Made by a program: the position numbers and the translations under genes. A stretch of 64,000 nucleotides of DNA. It comes from Geomicrobium sp. JCM 19038. Lineage in GTDB: Bacteria > Bacillota > Bacilli > Bacillales > Marinococcaceae. Location of the stretch: contig NZ_BAXA01000007.1 in assembly GCF_000698125.1 (NCBI RefSeq), positions 124,001 to 188,000 on the forward strand, read 5' to 3'. Every line of letters begins with the position of its first letter. The stretch's first letter is position 1. The notes under the pieces are model-generated. The model did not search any database. It saw only the letters and a program-made list of their open reading frames with translations, and was not told the origin of the DNA. This document shows positions 1-9,273 of this stretch, piece after piece.

Positions 1-291
1 AAACAACAATTCGACCATGCAAATGCGATGCTCACACTTGAAGGACATGCTGTGATTAGTGTTGGTTTCTTTGAACAATGTGAAGGAATTGAAATTAGTA
101 ATGATCAATTAAGAATGCTTGAGGAAATTCTTTTGAGAAAGATTGATCTTGCTGATGAAGTTATGGTTATTGATCCTACAGGGTATATCGGAGATTCAAC
201 GAGCAATGAAATTACGTATGCAAAGCAATCAGGCAAAAAAGTCACGTATTACTCGCAAATGAGTTGGTTAGATCCAAAGGAGGCCAACTAG
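1..291 (+). CDS. Partial hypothetical protein, nucleoside 2-deoxyribosyltransferase-like fold
   Basis: The reading frame is open from base 1, so the 5' end lies outside the window; the internal ATG at 28 is unlikely to be the start. About 96 residues are visible. The pattern is an early strand ending in G-H-A-V-I-S-V-G, then a helix, then KIDLADEVMVID followed by GYIGDST and an EITYA helix. This resembles small Rossmann-like proteins of the DUF4406/nucleoside deoxyribosyltransferase-like group, where the D-E-V segment and a GYIG-ST loop are typical. No substrate can be named. A terminator hairpin follows at 359-389. Confidence 0.5.
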   Translation, partial: KQQFDHANAMLTLEGHAVISVGFFEQCEGIEISNDQLRMLEEILLRKIDLADEVMVIDPTGYIGDSTSNEITYAKQSGKKVTYYSQMSWLDPKEAN

Positions 292-358
292 ATCTATGTT
301 TGAATCTTTAACAAGTACTAAGGGGAACAACAGAAATCCCCACAAAACGAGAAAAAAG

Positions 359-389
359 CCCACATAAAAGCTGTTATGTGAGTTTTTTT
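359..389 (+). terminator. Intrinsic terminator
   Basis: CACATAA (361-367) pairs with TTATGTG (374-380), followed by a run of seven T after a short AG. It ends the partial gene upstream. Confidence 0.65.
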
Positions 390-525
390 CAAGACAGTTG
401 ATGATAATTTGACGACATAGCAAGAATATATAGTGAGCAAAGCACTCCATCTGACACCTCTCAACAAACGAGTAGACGAACTGAAATGACAAATTCGATG
501 AAGTTAGATCAAATGGTAGAAAATC

Positions 526-534
526 TGCTATTAT
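526..534 (+). promoter_or_regulatory. Candidate extended -10 promoter of the M20 peptidase gene
   Basis: TG-C-TATTAT is an extended -10 element about 60 bases before the ATG at 596. No good -35 hexamer is seen at 17 bp. Apart from this and the terminator at 359-389 I see nothing in the 304-base gap 292-595. Confidence 0.35.
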
Positions 535-595
535 AGTATTGTTAAAATTACAAACCTTCCGTACAATCACAGTAGACAACTGGTGGAGGTGGCTT

Positions 596-2175
596 ATGAA
601 TACTACAAGTTTTGAACAAAAGAAACAATTGCTAGCGGAATTAGTGGCAATTCCGAGTATTACAGGTACGGAAAGTGAAAAGCTTTTTCCGAAACATTTA
701 TACAATCGATTGTTGCAATTGGATTATTTTAATCAGCACCGTGACTACCTTCATTTAGGAGAGTCACCACAGTCTGCTGAATTCCTTACTGCTTTGTATA
801 AGCACGAGTATGCTACAAAAACGGTCGTCATGATGAGTCACTTTGACGTCGTTAGTGTCGAGAATTATGGAGAACTGGATTCGATTGCTTTTGATATTGA
901 GCAAATTACCGAATGGTTCCACAATCACGAGAATCAATTTAACGGTAGCATCTTAAAAGACATTCAAACAGGTGATTACATATTTGGACGAGGCGCCATG
1001 GACATGAAAGCTGGACTGGTCATTCAACTTTCCATTCTGGAGAAAGCGATCAAAGAATCTTGGCCAATAAATCTCGTTTTACTTACCGTGCCAGATGAGG
1101 AAGTAAATTCAGCGGGGATGCGTGCTGCAGTCGAATACTTATACGATTTGAAATCATCTCATAACCTTGACTACGAATTGTTTTTAAATAGCGAACCTGT
1201 GTTTACGCAAACGCCTGGGGACGAGCAGTTTTATGTGTATAGTGGCTCAATCGGTAAAATCATGCCTAGTGTGTTTTGTTATGGTGTTGAGACGCACGTC
1301 GGAGAGCCATTAAGTGGATTAACGTCTACGTTTATGCTTTCTCAAATAACGAGTCAAATTGAGTATAATGAAAGGTTTAGAGAGCAAGTTGATGGTGAAG
1401 AAACGCCGCTTCCAGTAGCACTTTATCAAAAAGACTTGCAAGAGTCCTATTCTGTAAAGACACCGTACCGTTCAACGTCTTTGTTTAATGTCTTCTTATT
1501 TGAACGAAGTGCATTTGATATCGAACGAATTTTTAGAGAAGAGGTTGTTGTAGCGGTTGATACGTTAAATAAACGTGCGAAACACATAGGCTTACCTAAA
1601 ACGACAGTGATGAACTTTGATGAACTGTTAATTTATGCGCAAGAAAAGCACGGACAGGAACTACTTACAGAGTGGCAGCAAGAGATCTTTTCGAATGAGT
1701 CTTATGATGATCGTGCTAAAGCATCAATGATCATTGATAAGATTTTACTTCGTTGTGATGAACTTGCGCCTGTCGTCATTACGTACTTTTCACCTCCTTA
1801 TTATCCAGCTGTTCGTTCAAAAAAGGCGGACATTGAGCCGGTTATTGAATTGATTCGTACCACTTCACAGAAACGTTTCGACAGAGAAGTCACGCACTTA
1901 AATTACTTTAATGGGATTAGTGACCTGAGTTATCTTGCCTATAAGCATGCAAGAAATGATGCCTCTTATGAACGAAATACACCGGGGTTCAACTGGTCAT
2001 ACTCGATTCCTTTCAATTTAATGTCTAAACTAAATGCACCTGTTCTTAACGTCGGTCCGCTCGGTAAGGATGCTCATAAATCGACAGAACGTTGCATGCA
2101 AAAAGTGCTTTTATTGAAGTGCCACAACTGATTGAAGAGATTTTGTACAAAATGATTGCAAAGAGTGACGATTGA
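596..2175 (+). CDS. RocB-like M20 family metallopeptidase (one-base frameshift near the 3' end)
   Basis: This is a cytoplasmic zinc peptidase/deacylase of the M20/M25/M40 group, closest in length and motifs to RocB-type proteins. It has the metal-site motif MMSHFDVV, the GRGAMDMKAG motif and PDEE with the general base. The ATG at 596 has SD GGAGGT (584-589) and is preferred over an in-frame TTG at 539. The frame breaks near 2093: after K-S-T-E-R the other frame reads HAKSAFIEVPQLIEEI and stops at 2175. Restoring one T in a CGTTTG run gives 526 aa. RocB is linked to arginine catabolism in B. subtilis, but no roc genes lie nearby, so the substrate is open. Confidence 0.8.
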
Positions 2176-2247
2176 TCTTTGTATAAACGAGTAGCATTTT
2201 ATCGTATAATGTAGAGGAATGTTATTTGTAAGGAGGCAATTGTCTTT

Positions 2248-2643
2248 ATGCTCACGATGTATTCATATCCACCGTGTGGAACGTGTAAGAAAGCAAAAAA
2301 TTGGCTTGATGCAAATGAGATCTCTTATCAAGAACGTCATATTGTTGAAGAGCCTCCAACACGTAAAGAGCTTCAAGAAATTAAAGCACTAAGTGGTTTA
2401 GAATGGAAGAAGTTGTTTAACACAAGTGGAAAGAAGTACAGAGAACTTGGACTGAAAGACATACTACCTGATGCGGATGAAGACACGATTATCGACTGGC
2501 TCGCCTCTGATGGAATGTTAGTGAAGCGTCCAATTGTAACGGATGGGCATCATGTAACGGTAGGATTTAAAGAAGATGAATTCGAAAAACATTGGAAGCA
2601 ATATTTGGGGAATGTATCACCAGACATCTTAGGAAAATGGTAA
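2248..2643 (+). CDS. yusI: ArsC/Spx-family thioredoxin-fold protein YusI
   Basis: The 131-residue protein belongs to the arsenate reductase (ArsC)/Spx family. The N-terminal CGTCKKA motif follows the first strand (YSYPPCGTC), and the C-terminal half carries KRPIVTDG, where ArsC-family proteins read RPI/RPL. SD AAGGAGG lies 8-9 bases before the ATG. It sits directly before gcvH, as yusI and yusH (gcvH) do in B. subtilis. A TATAAT at 2205-2210 could serve as -10, but its -35 is poor. True arsenate reduction is not implied; a Spx-like redox or regulatory role is equally possible. Confidence 0.85.
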   Translation: MLTMYSYPPCGTCKKAKNWLDANEISYQERHIVEEPPTRKELQEIKALSGLEWKKLFNTSGKKYRELGLKDILPDADEDTIIDWLASDGMLVKRPIVTDGHHVTVGFKEDEFEKHWKQYLGNVSPDILGKW

Positions 2644-2682
2644 GATAGCGTTACGGTTACTTATCAATGGGAGGTTGAAATC

Positions 2683-3066
2683 ATGACAACGCCAAAAGAA
2701 TTGAAGTATTCAAAAGAGCACGAGTGGGTAAAAGAAGAAAGCGGAAATTACCGTGTAGGAATTACAGCTTTTGCTCAAGATGAACTCGGGGATATCGTAT
2801 TTGTTGAATTGCCAGAGGTCGGAGACGTACTTGATGTAAACGAACCTTTTGGAAGTGTTGAATCTGTAAAGACGGTCTCAGAGCTTTACGCACCGATCAG
2901 TGGTAAAGTCGTTGAAATCAATGAAGACCTAGAAGATTCACCAGAGCTTGTAAATGAATCTCCATATGAGAAAGCATGGATGGTTGTTATTGAAGCAACG
3001 AAGCCAGAAGAACTTGAACAGCTATTAACTTCAGAAGAATACGATCAATTGATTAACCAAGGATAA
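2683..3066 (+). CDS. gcvH: Glycine cleavage system H protein
   Basis: GcvH carries the lipoyl arm that shuttles aminomethyl groups between the P, T and L proteins; in Bacillus it also serves as lipoyl relay for other complexes. The length of 127 aa is normal. The lipoylation motif is ESVKTVS, with the acceptor Lys at residue 63, and the EHEWVK start is typical. It is probably co-transcribed with the preceding gene (39-base gap). No other gcv gene is in the window. lipA, whose product builds the lipoyl group, is at 38.7 kb. A terminator follows at 3074-3101. Confidence 0.97.
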   Translation: MTTPKELKYSKEHEWVKEESGNYRVGITAFAQDELGDIVFVELPEVGDVLDVNEPFGSVESVKTVSELYAPISGKVVEINEDLEDSPELVNESPYEKAWMVVIEATKPEELEQLLTSEEYDQLINQG

Positions 3067-3073
3067 GAAGTTA

Positions 3074-3101
3074 GCGATCGCTCTCCATGCGGTCGCTTTT
3101 T
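3074..3101 (+). terminator. Intrinsic terminator of yusI-gcvH
   Basis: GCGATC (3074-3079) pairs with GGTCGC (3091-3096, one wobble), followed by a T run. Confidence 0.7.
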
Positions 3102-3112
3102 CTTTGAGCATT

Positions 3113-3144
3113 AAAAAAGCCCGAAGCAAGGGGGAGCTTCAGGC
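3113..3144 (-). terminator. Minus-strand terminator-like hairpin with no obvious upstream gene
   Basis: GCCCGAAGC (3119-3127) and GCTTCAGGC (3136-3144) form a 9-bp stem with one wobble. The A run at 3113-3118 makes it a terminator for leftward transcription. No minus-strand CDS lies between it and the phzF-type gene at 3278, so it may back up the gcvH terminator or end a short antisense or small RNA. Confidence 0.5.
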
Positions 3145-3277
3145 GTGAAACGTTCGGTTAACTTCTGTGTGTTTAGTTTAGATGATCGTATTAGAAAAAT
3201 CTAGCTAAATCGTGGATTTAAAAGATAATATAACTGATTTCGACAATTTTCGCTGTTAGAAAGGAGACGAACAACAG

Positions 3278-4123
3278 ATGGAACAAGGAATTAAAAGGGT
3301 TTTTTCTAAAGGAGAGCATGGAGGTAACCCTTGCCGCGTTGTTTTAGATACCGAACGATGGACCGAGTTACAAAAACAAACATTTGCAAGTAAATGTGAT
3401 GAGGATGTCGTTTATGTCGACCGAACTGAAACAGGTTCATATGCATATCGTTTTTTTACGAAAGAAGTAGAAAAAGCGTTTTGTTTACACGCAACAATTG
3501 CTGCGACGACTAGCTTAATTGAACATTTGAGAATAACTGGTGAACATACATCGATTGAAACAAAAGCAGGAACGATCGAAGTTACTTGGAATCAAAACAA
3601 AGAAGTTCAGGTTGAGCAAAACTCGTTCAGTGCTCAAGAAAACGTACCAACGATTCAAGACATCTGTGAAAGTTTGATGATTACTGAGGAAGATCTAAGG
3701 GATGACTTCCCTATTCAAATCGGATCAACGTCACGATCAAAATTAATCATTCCACTAAAAAACAATGAGGTTCTACAAGCTCTGAGCCCTGATTACAATC
3801 GGTTGTGGGATCTATGTGAAGCTTATGAAACTACGGGTTTTTACCCGTTTGTAATCGAAGCAAATGGTGAGATTTACGCAAGGCAATTCCCAAGTCGAGG
3901 AATGTTCAAAGAAGATGCAGCAACCGGTGTAGCAGCATCCGCTTTAAGTGCGTATTTAATCGACAATGGAACAGAATCGTACCAAGAAGGTTGGCATGCG
4001 TTTCAAGTTCATCAAGGAGAAGCAATGGGAAGACCAAGCGTAATGAAAGCAGAAGCATACGTGCAATTAGGAAAGGTAACAAAGACGAGAATTACTGGGA
4101 GCGCCGTAGATAGTGAACAATAA
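3278..4123 (+). CDS. PhzF-family isomerase-like protein
   Basis: The 281-residue protein has the PhzF/diaminopimelate-epimerase fold signatures: a GGNPC segment at residues 15-19, a probable catalytic Glu in KCDED (E42), the central RFFTKEVEKAFCLHAT segment and TGVAASALSAYL late in the chain. Most relatives read CGHAT; here it is CLHAT, so the usual Gly is replaced. SD AAAGGAG lies 9-10 bases before the ATG. It stands alone between two hairpins. Members of this family outside phenazine clusters have unknown substrates. Confidence 0.8.
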   Translation: MEQGIKRVFSKGEHGGNPCRVVLDTERWTELQKQTFASKCDEDVVYVDRTETGSYAYRFFTKEVEKAFCLHATIAATTSLIEHLRITGEHTSIETKAGTIEVTWNQNKEVQVEQNSFSAQENVPTIQDICESLMITEEDLRDDFPIQIGSTSRSKLIIPLKNNEVLQALSPDYNRLWDLCEAYETTGFYPFVIEANGEIYARQFPSRGMFKEDAATGVAASALSAYLIDNGTESYQEGWHAFQVHQGEAMGRPSVMKAEAYVQLGKVTKTRITGSAVDSEQ

Positions 4124-4167
4124 ATGATCTATTTCCCGGGAAATGGCTAGAAACTGAATCTTTAAAG

Positions 4168-4199
4168 CATGTTGTACGTATGTATTAAGTGACAACATG
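4168..4199. repeat. 8-bp inverted repeat upstream of the large membrane protein gene
   Basis: CATGTTGT (4168-4175) and ACAACATG (4192-4199) are perfect inverted copies 16 bases apart, 16 bases before the ATG at 4215. It could be an operator or an RNA hairpin near the SD. Confidence 0.4.
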
Positions 4200-4214
4200 T
4201 AGGGGGACAACAGA

Positions 4215-6035
4215 ATGATGTATATTTGGATTTTAATTATGGGTTTAACGACAATTGAATTAAACCCTAAAGCTTGGAAATATGGCCTGAGACGGAATGC
4301 AAAAGCTTGGTTTGCATTTCAAGGTATACGTTACTTACTCGGTCTTGGGATAAGCATTTATATTATTTATTTTGGTTTAATTGATTTGTCTTGGAGTGGC
4401 TTGCTTAACTCCTTTGGGTGGATCGTCGCATTAAATCTCATGATATCAGGACTGTTTTTAGGGGCAGCAAAAGTTCCTCGTAATCCTGAAGAGGTCAAGC
4501 AACAAGCGAGGCTGGCCTTTACGAATGCGTCGACGACGATCGGTAGTATTTTATTTGCCGGGTTATTGTTTATGAATGTTGTTTTTCCACTAACCGTGAC
4601 AGAACAATTATCCAACTTAGGGAACATTGAAACGAGCGATGAACAAATCGAATCTGTTACAGAAGAAGCAGTTCGTGCCGTGCCGTATACGTATGCGAGG
4701 TATAAATCTGAAATTGTATTCGGTAATATCGACAACTTTTCTTTTTATGATCTAGGAGAATCAAGCATTCAAAAGATCAATGATGAATTGTATTGGGTAT
4801 CACCGATTGAATATGCGAACATTTGGCGTTGGTTAAGAGCCGATTCCGCTCCAGGATACATTATGGTCAGTGCAGAAGATCCGAACGCCGAAGCGAGATT
4901 GATTAGTGAACATGACATGAAGTATGTTCCAAGTGCATTCTTTGGTGAGAACTTAGAACGCCACGTTCGTCAGCAATATGAAGACGTCGTTTTAATTGGT
5001 TATTCTTTTGAGCCAGATGATGATGGACATCCGTATTATGCGTATTCATATGCGTACTATGATTACTATCGTACAGGTCCAAATGCCGACGGTGTGATTC
5101 TAGTCGATGCTGTTACCGGAGAAACGGAACGCTTTGATCTTGGAGAGCAACCGGAGTTTATTGATAATGCCATTGACTACCGCATTGCACTTCAATATGC
5201 GGATTGGTTCGGACGTTATAGCAACGGTTTATTGAACGCCTATTTCACGAAAGAAGGTGTTCATGAACCGACGAGTAATGAAGAGATGATTGGTGTCTTA
5301 GGACCAGACGATGATATGTACTGGATGATTGATCATACGAGACCGAACCAAGAGTCCAATACGATGGTTGGGTTTACGATGATCAATGCGCAAACGGGAG
5401 AGGCGACCTATTATACAGGTTCTTCAGGCCTTTTAAATGCGCGGGGAGCACAAGAAGTCGTAAATAAATCATTCATCCGTGAACAATGGCGAGGAACTCA
5501 GCCTGTCTTATATTCTGTGTATGATCAGTACACATGGGTGATTCCAGTCGTCGACCAGAACGGTCTAATGAGGGAAATGGCGATGGTACATGCAGAAACA
5601 GGTAACATTGCTCATGCCTCTTCAAGAGAAGGTGCATTCCAAGAGTATCGTCAAATGCTCGCTGCTAATCTAGGTGCAGACGACTATGTACCGACAGATG
5701 TGTACGATGAAATGGAGATTAGCGGCAATGTGTACCGTGTAAGTGATCCGTTTAACAATCAATACTTGCAAGTACTCGTTGAAGGAGAAAGTCGTGTACT
5801 CGAATTCGATATTACACAATCGGCAGATGCCGTTTTCATTCAAGATGGTGATGAAATTGAAGCGACTGTCATTGACACTGAGGAGAACATTCTACAAGTT
5901 CTGTCGTTTACGAACTTGACGGTTGAAGATGATTTCGGCGAGATTGAAGAGTTTGAGATTGAAGAGGAAGATGAAGGTACAGAAACCGCCGATGACGAAA
6001 ATGTAGAAGATGTAGATGTAGACGTTGAATCGTAA
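4215..6035 (+). CDS. Large membrane-anchored protein with acidic extracytoplasmic domain, function unknown
   Basis: I do not recognise a characterised family. The 606-residue chain starts with about four hydrophobic segments (near residues 1-15, 34-58, 62-82 and 105-130). A soluble region of about 470 residues follows, rich in Tyr, Asp and Glu, with repeated stretches such as VDAVTGETERF and INAQTGEATYYTG that resemble beta-repeat or PepSY-like units. The tail, from about residue 570, is almost entirely Asp/Glu. That acidity would suit an outside-facing domain in an alkaliphile or halotolerant cell (inference). SD AGGGGG precedes the ATG. No partner genes are evident. Confidence 0.6.
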   Translation: MMYIWILIMGLTTIELNPKAWKYGLRRNAKAWFAFQGIRYLLGLGISIYIIYFGLIDLSWSGLLNSFGWIVALNLMISGLFLGAAKVPRNPEEVKQQARLAFTNASTTIGSILFAGLLFMNVVFPLTVTEQLSNLGNIETSDEQIESVTEEAVRAVPYTYARYKSEIVFGNIDNFSFYDLGESSIQKINDELYWVSPIEYANIWRWLRADSAPGYIMVSAEDPNAEARLISEHDMKYVPSAFFGENLERHVRQQYEDVVLIGYSFEPDDDGHPYYAYSYAYYDYYRTGPNADGVILVDAVTGETERFDLGEQPEFIDNAIDYRIALQYADWFGRYSNGLLNAYFTKEGVHEPTSNEEMIGVLGPDDDMYWMIDHTRPNQESNTMVGFTMINAQTGEATYYTGSSGLLNARGAQEVVNKSFIREQWRGTQPVLYSVYDQYTWVIPVVDQNGLMREMAMVHAETGNIAHASSREGAFQEYRQMLAANLGADDYVPTDVYDEMEISGNVYRVSDPFNNQYLQVLVEGESRVLEFDITQSADAVFIQDGDEIEATVIDTEENILQVLSFTNLTVEDDFGEIEEFEIEEEDEGTETADDENVEDVDVDVES

Positions 6036-6134
6036 ACAAATTCCTATTCTGACTATTTCCAGATGACTTTTCAGCTAGGCTTGTATGTTTTACAATGATT
6101 TTCTGCTAAAAAGTCAAAGTTTCAGGAGGTCAAG

Positions 6135-6629
6135 ATGAACGTTTACTACGCAACACCAGATGACGCAACAATCGTATGCACGCTCATGCATGATGCATTT
6201 GCTGAATATAAACACGCAACACCTTCTTCAAGCGCTTTATTAGAAACACCTGATTCGGTTCGTGAAGGATTGAACGGTGGAGAGAAAGCGTTAATCGGTA
6301 TGGAGGGGGATAAACCGGTCGCCATGCTTCGTTATGTGATTAGTGATGATGATTTATATTTCTTCCGATTATCTGTACCACCAGAGAATCAAGGGAATGG
6401 TTATGCCAAAAAGCTCATTACAGCACTAGAAGCTGAAGCTAAAACGTTAGGCAAACAGTCAGTATCGTGCCGTGTCCGAACGGCAGTTGATCGTAATATG
6501 GTGTTGTACCAACGTCTTGGCTATGAAACAGAAGAGATTGTTACAAAGAATATTCAAGGGATCCACATTGATGTTGCAACCGTCAAAAAGCCGATTCATT
6601 CTCTCGTAGAAGAGGGAGTTCATGTCTAA
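6135..6629 (+). CDS. GNAT-family N-acetyltransferase
   Basis: This 164-residue GCN5-related acetyltransferase carries the acetyl-CoA binding motif PPENQGNGYAKKL (Q-x-x-G-x-G/A form). The strand FFRLSV comes before it and a YQRLGYE motif B region after. The acceptor substrate cannot be told. SD AGGAGG lies 7 bases before the ATG. It is a single-gene unit closed by a strong terminator at 6636-6676. Confidence 0.88.
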   Translation: MNVYYATPDDATIVCTLMHDAFAEYKHATPSSSALLETPDSVREGLNGGEKALIGMEGDKPVAMLRYVISDDDLYFFRLSVPPENQGNGYAKKLITALEAEAKTLGKQSVSCRVRTAVDRNMVLYQRLGYETEEIVTKNIQGIHIDVATVKKPIHSLVEEGVHV

Positions 6630-6635
6630 AGTAGG

Positions 6636-6676
6636 GCTACACGAAACGATCTTTTTCGTTTTGTGTAGCTTTTTTT
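6636..6676 (+). terminator. Intrinsic terminator
   Basis: GCTACACGAAACGA pairs with TCGTTTTGTGTAGC (wobbles only), followed by seven T. It isolates the next operon. Confidence 0.9.
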
Positions 6677-6684
6677 ATTGCTTT

Positions 6685-6730
6685 TATATAAATTATCATA
6701 TATAAATATTTATATATGGTAATTTATATA
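6685..6730. promoter_or_regulatory. 46-bp near-perfect palindrome, probable PadR operator
   Basis: The stretch 6685-6730 is self-complementary at 22 of 23 base pairs; the only mismatch is 6696/6719. It is almost pure A+T, centred at 6707/6708, and ends 14 bases before the MFS start codon, so it must overlap the promoter or leader. The operon it precedes encodes a PadR repressor, and PadR dimers bind palindromes, so autoregulation is the likely role. Confidence 0.75.
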
Positions 6731-6743
6731 TGAGGTGAAGCAG

Positions 6744-7945
6744 ATGTGGACCCCGGCGTTTAAAGCAATCTATGGAAATCGATTGTTAACGATTTTTGCT
6801 GATGCTGTTTTATTCTTTGCCTTGCTTAAGGAAATGGAATCTCGGGTAAGTGATCCTTCAATGTTTACTTGGTTTTATGTCGCGTATTACGCACCTTTAT
6901 TATTTCTAGCTTTACCGATCGCTCATGGATTGAAGGAAAGAATTTGAAACGGGTTATTCGCTTTTCAAACAGTATACGAGCAATCATTGTCATTGTACTA
7001 ACTTTGTTTTTGTCATCAGTTTCATTACCAATTCTTTTCGTTTTGCTTATGTTACTGAGCATCTTTGATTTATTTTTCTTACCGTCAAGTCAAGCGCTCG
7101 TTCCGCAATTCGTGAATCGTGATCATCGTCCGAAAGCAAACGCGTTATTCCAAATGTCGATCACAATCCTGCGAATCGTTGCTCAAGCAGTTTCTGGATT
7201 TGTTTTAGCGCTTCAATTTCCAGTCGAAGTGTTGCTTATTGCTGCCATTGTTGCATTACTCATCGCAACGTTATGTACGATTAAAATTCCGAAAAGTCCC
7301 GCAACTAATCAAGGGAGTGAACGATTAATTGAACAAATTCGAGCGGGATTAAGAGAAGTTTGGTCTTCAAAACAGTTTCGGATGCTTTACACCTTCATAG
7401 CCATTGGAATGTTAATTGCAACGGCATTTGAGCTTATTCTTATTCACTTTCTAACTGACGAGTTGCATCTTGGCGTGGAGAATATGGCCTGGATCGGCAT
7501 TTGTAATATTGTAGGTATTACGTTAGGAGCTTTTTTTGCACCGAGGTTGATGAAGCGTTTTGAACGTAAATGGCTGTTGTTTCCTCCATTTTTGTTTTTA
7601 GCGGTAACATTTATAGCGGTCGGATTTGCTAATTCTCTTCCTGTGCTCTTGCCTTTTTTCGTCATTCAAGGGTTTGCACTCGGTCTTTTTCAAGTGACAA
7701 CCGTCACGTTAATTCAAGAATGGTCGAAGCCCGCGTATTACACACGAATGTTTACGATGTTTTTTTTAGTTTCAAATGGCATGATGCTTCCTAGTATCTT
7801 GATTAGTGGCTGGCTGTTAAGTACACTGACGATAACAGAGACGGTCGCCATTATGGCAACAATTCTTATCGTGACAGGCGCAATGGGTGTGATTACTTTC
7901 CCGAGAATTGGGATCGGTGGAAAAGAGGAGACAAACATACAATGA
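6744..7945 (+). CDS. MFS efflux transporter (one-base frameshift)
   Basis: This is a 12-helix major facilitator protein of the macrolide/multidrug-efflux-like group, 400 aa after repair. The ATG at 6744 (SD GAGGTG) is chosen; a GTG at 6735 lies within the SD itself. The frame breaks near 6921: LALPI continues in the other frame as SWIEGKNLKRVIRF, and one G restored in ATCGGC joins them. Later features include FFLPSSQALVPQ and NALFQMS, typical of the loop after TM4. It overlaps the padR gene by ATGA, so transporter and regulator are translationally coupled. Confidence 0.82.
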
Positions 7946-8581
7946 GTTTAAGGCACGGACTACTTGGGTTATTAACGACGTGGGAAGCGAGTGGTTACGA
8001 CATAAAGCAGGAGTTTGATGGGTTTGTTAGTGTGTTTTGGCATTCGAACCTTTCGCAAATTTATCCTGAACTAGCAAAGTTAGAGAATGAAGGTTTAATT
8101 GAAAGTAGGCTTGTTACGCAAGTCGGGAAGCCAGATAAGAAGTTGTATCAGATTACAGAATCAGGGAAAGCGGAAATGATACGATGGCTTAGTCAGCTCC
8201 AACCCTTCCGAAACGAAAAGATCCATTTCTGATGCAAGCTTTTTTCATGGATCAATTGCCTCTTAAGGATGTATTGTTTCAATTGCAAACCTTTGAGCGT
8301 GAACAGAAAGAAAAGATTGAACAAATGGAGCAGTTTCTAGACGATACTTCGGCAAGCATTCGTGAACGACAAGCCGTAAAAAAACGAATCGTTATGGCAT
8401 CAGCAGTCTATTCGCACGCCATTCATCAAGAAAAGCTCTATTTAAATTGGATTCAATCAACGCAAGCGATTCTTGAAAATGCTGAGGAACTTTGGAAGAA
8501 GAAGAAATTACGTATGATGAATTTGAGCGGTTGTTTTTACAGTTTCATAAGCATACCTATGACGGAGGGGTGATGGAATGA
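7942..8581 (+). CDS. PadR-family transcriptional regulator (two one-base frameshifts)
   Basis: The winged-helix N-terminus is clear: HGLLGLLTTWEASGYDIKQEF, then LSQIYPELAKLENEGLI and the wing with KKLYQITESGK. The C-terminal dimerisation part starts RKRKDPFLMQAFFMDQL. Two breaks, near 8212 (A run) and 8489 (T run), are each repaired by one base, giving 213 aa ending at 8581. It overlaps both neighbours (ATGA at each end). Its likely operator is the palindrome at 6685-6730. The inducing ligand is unknown. Confidence 0.82.
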
Positions 8582-9120
8582 TTGGAAATAATGTAGCACT
8601 CGTACTCGTTGACTTTCAAAAGGCGTTTGAAGAACCGAGTTGGGGGGAATTTAGTACTCCTAAAGCGGTGTTTAAGGCAAGTGAGCTTTTGCACTATTTT
8701 CGTGATCAAGGTGGTCTTGTCATACATATTCAACATACGAGAACCGATCCAGTTTCATTGTTTTACAAAGGTAGTCTGACCCATTCGTTTATGGAGCCAG
8801 TTCTTCCTGTTGAGGATGAAATGATTATTCAAAAAGACGTTAACAGTTCGTTTATCGGCACGAATTTGGAAAGTGTTCTAAAAGAACATGGCGTGTTAGA
8901 AGTGATTATCGCAGGCTTTACGACTCAGCATTGCGTATCTACGACGGTTCGAATGAGTGGCAATCTAGGTTTTAAGACGACATTGGTTTCTGATGCAACG
9001 TCTGCGTCTGCCATTGCCCCTTATGACGCGCAGACGATTCACGAAGTAACGCTTGCAACGTTGCGTGATGAATTTGCGGACATTGTAACGACAGAAGAGT
9101 TGTTACTACGTTACAGATAA
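8578..9120 (+). CDS. Isochorismatase-family cysteine hydrolase
   Basis: The 180-residue protein has the isochorismatase/nicotinamidase-like fold with the catalytic triad visible as D12 (LVLVDFQ), K86 (QKDVNSSF) and C119 (TTQHCVST), plus a cis-peptide-type GFTTQ segment. Such enzymes hydrolyse amides or vinyl ethers; the substrate is not predictable. It is the last gene of the MFS-PadR operon (4-base overlap), which suggests an enzyme that modifies the compound sensed or exported. Confidence 0.88.
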   Translation: MIGNNVALVLVDFQKAFEEPSWGEFSTPKAVFKASELLHYFRDQGGLVIHIQHTRTDPVSLFYKGSLTHSFMEPVLPVEDEMIIQKDVNSSFIGTNLESVLKEHGVLEVIIAGFTTQHCVSTTVRMSGNLGFKTTLVSDATSASAIAPYDAQTIHEVTLATLRDEFADIVTTEELLLRYR

Positions 9121-9215
9121 GACCTTCGATCGTGTTTCTCTGTGGTTTTTTGTGTGGAATTACTTGTCACAAGCATTCTAACTTCGTTACAATTAATATG
9201 ATTTTTCTGTATTGT

Positions 9216-9242
9216 TGAAACTTAGAGTATTTTGTAAACGTA
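9216..9242 (+). promoter_or_regulatory. Sigma-W-type ECF promoter of floT
   Basis: TGAAAC (9216-9221), a 17-bp spacer and CGTA (9239-9242) match the sigma-W consensus of B. subtilis, where yuaF-floT is sigma-W dependent. It lies 31 bases before the floT ATG. Confidence 0.75.
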
Positions 9243-9273
9243 TGTAGAGTAACTATAAAGAAGAGGTGATGAA

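Noticed and set aside
6735-6743. GTG at 6735 as start of the MFS transporter
   Set aside because: The codon is part of the SD sequence GAGGTG for the ATG at 6744.
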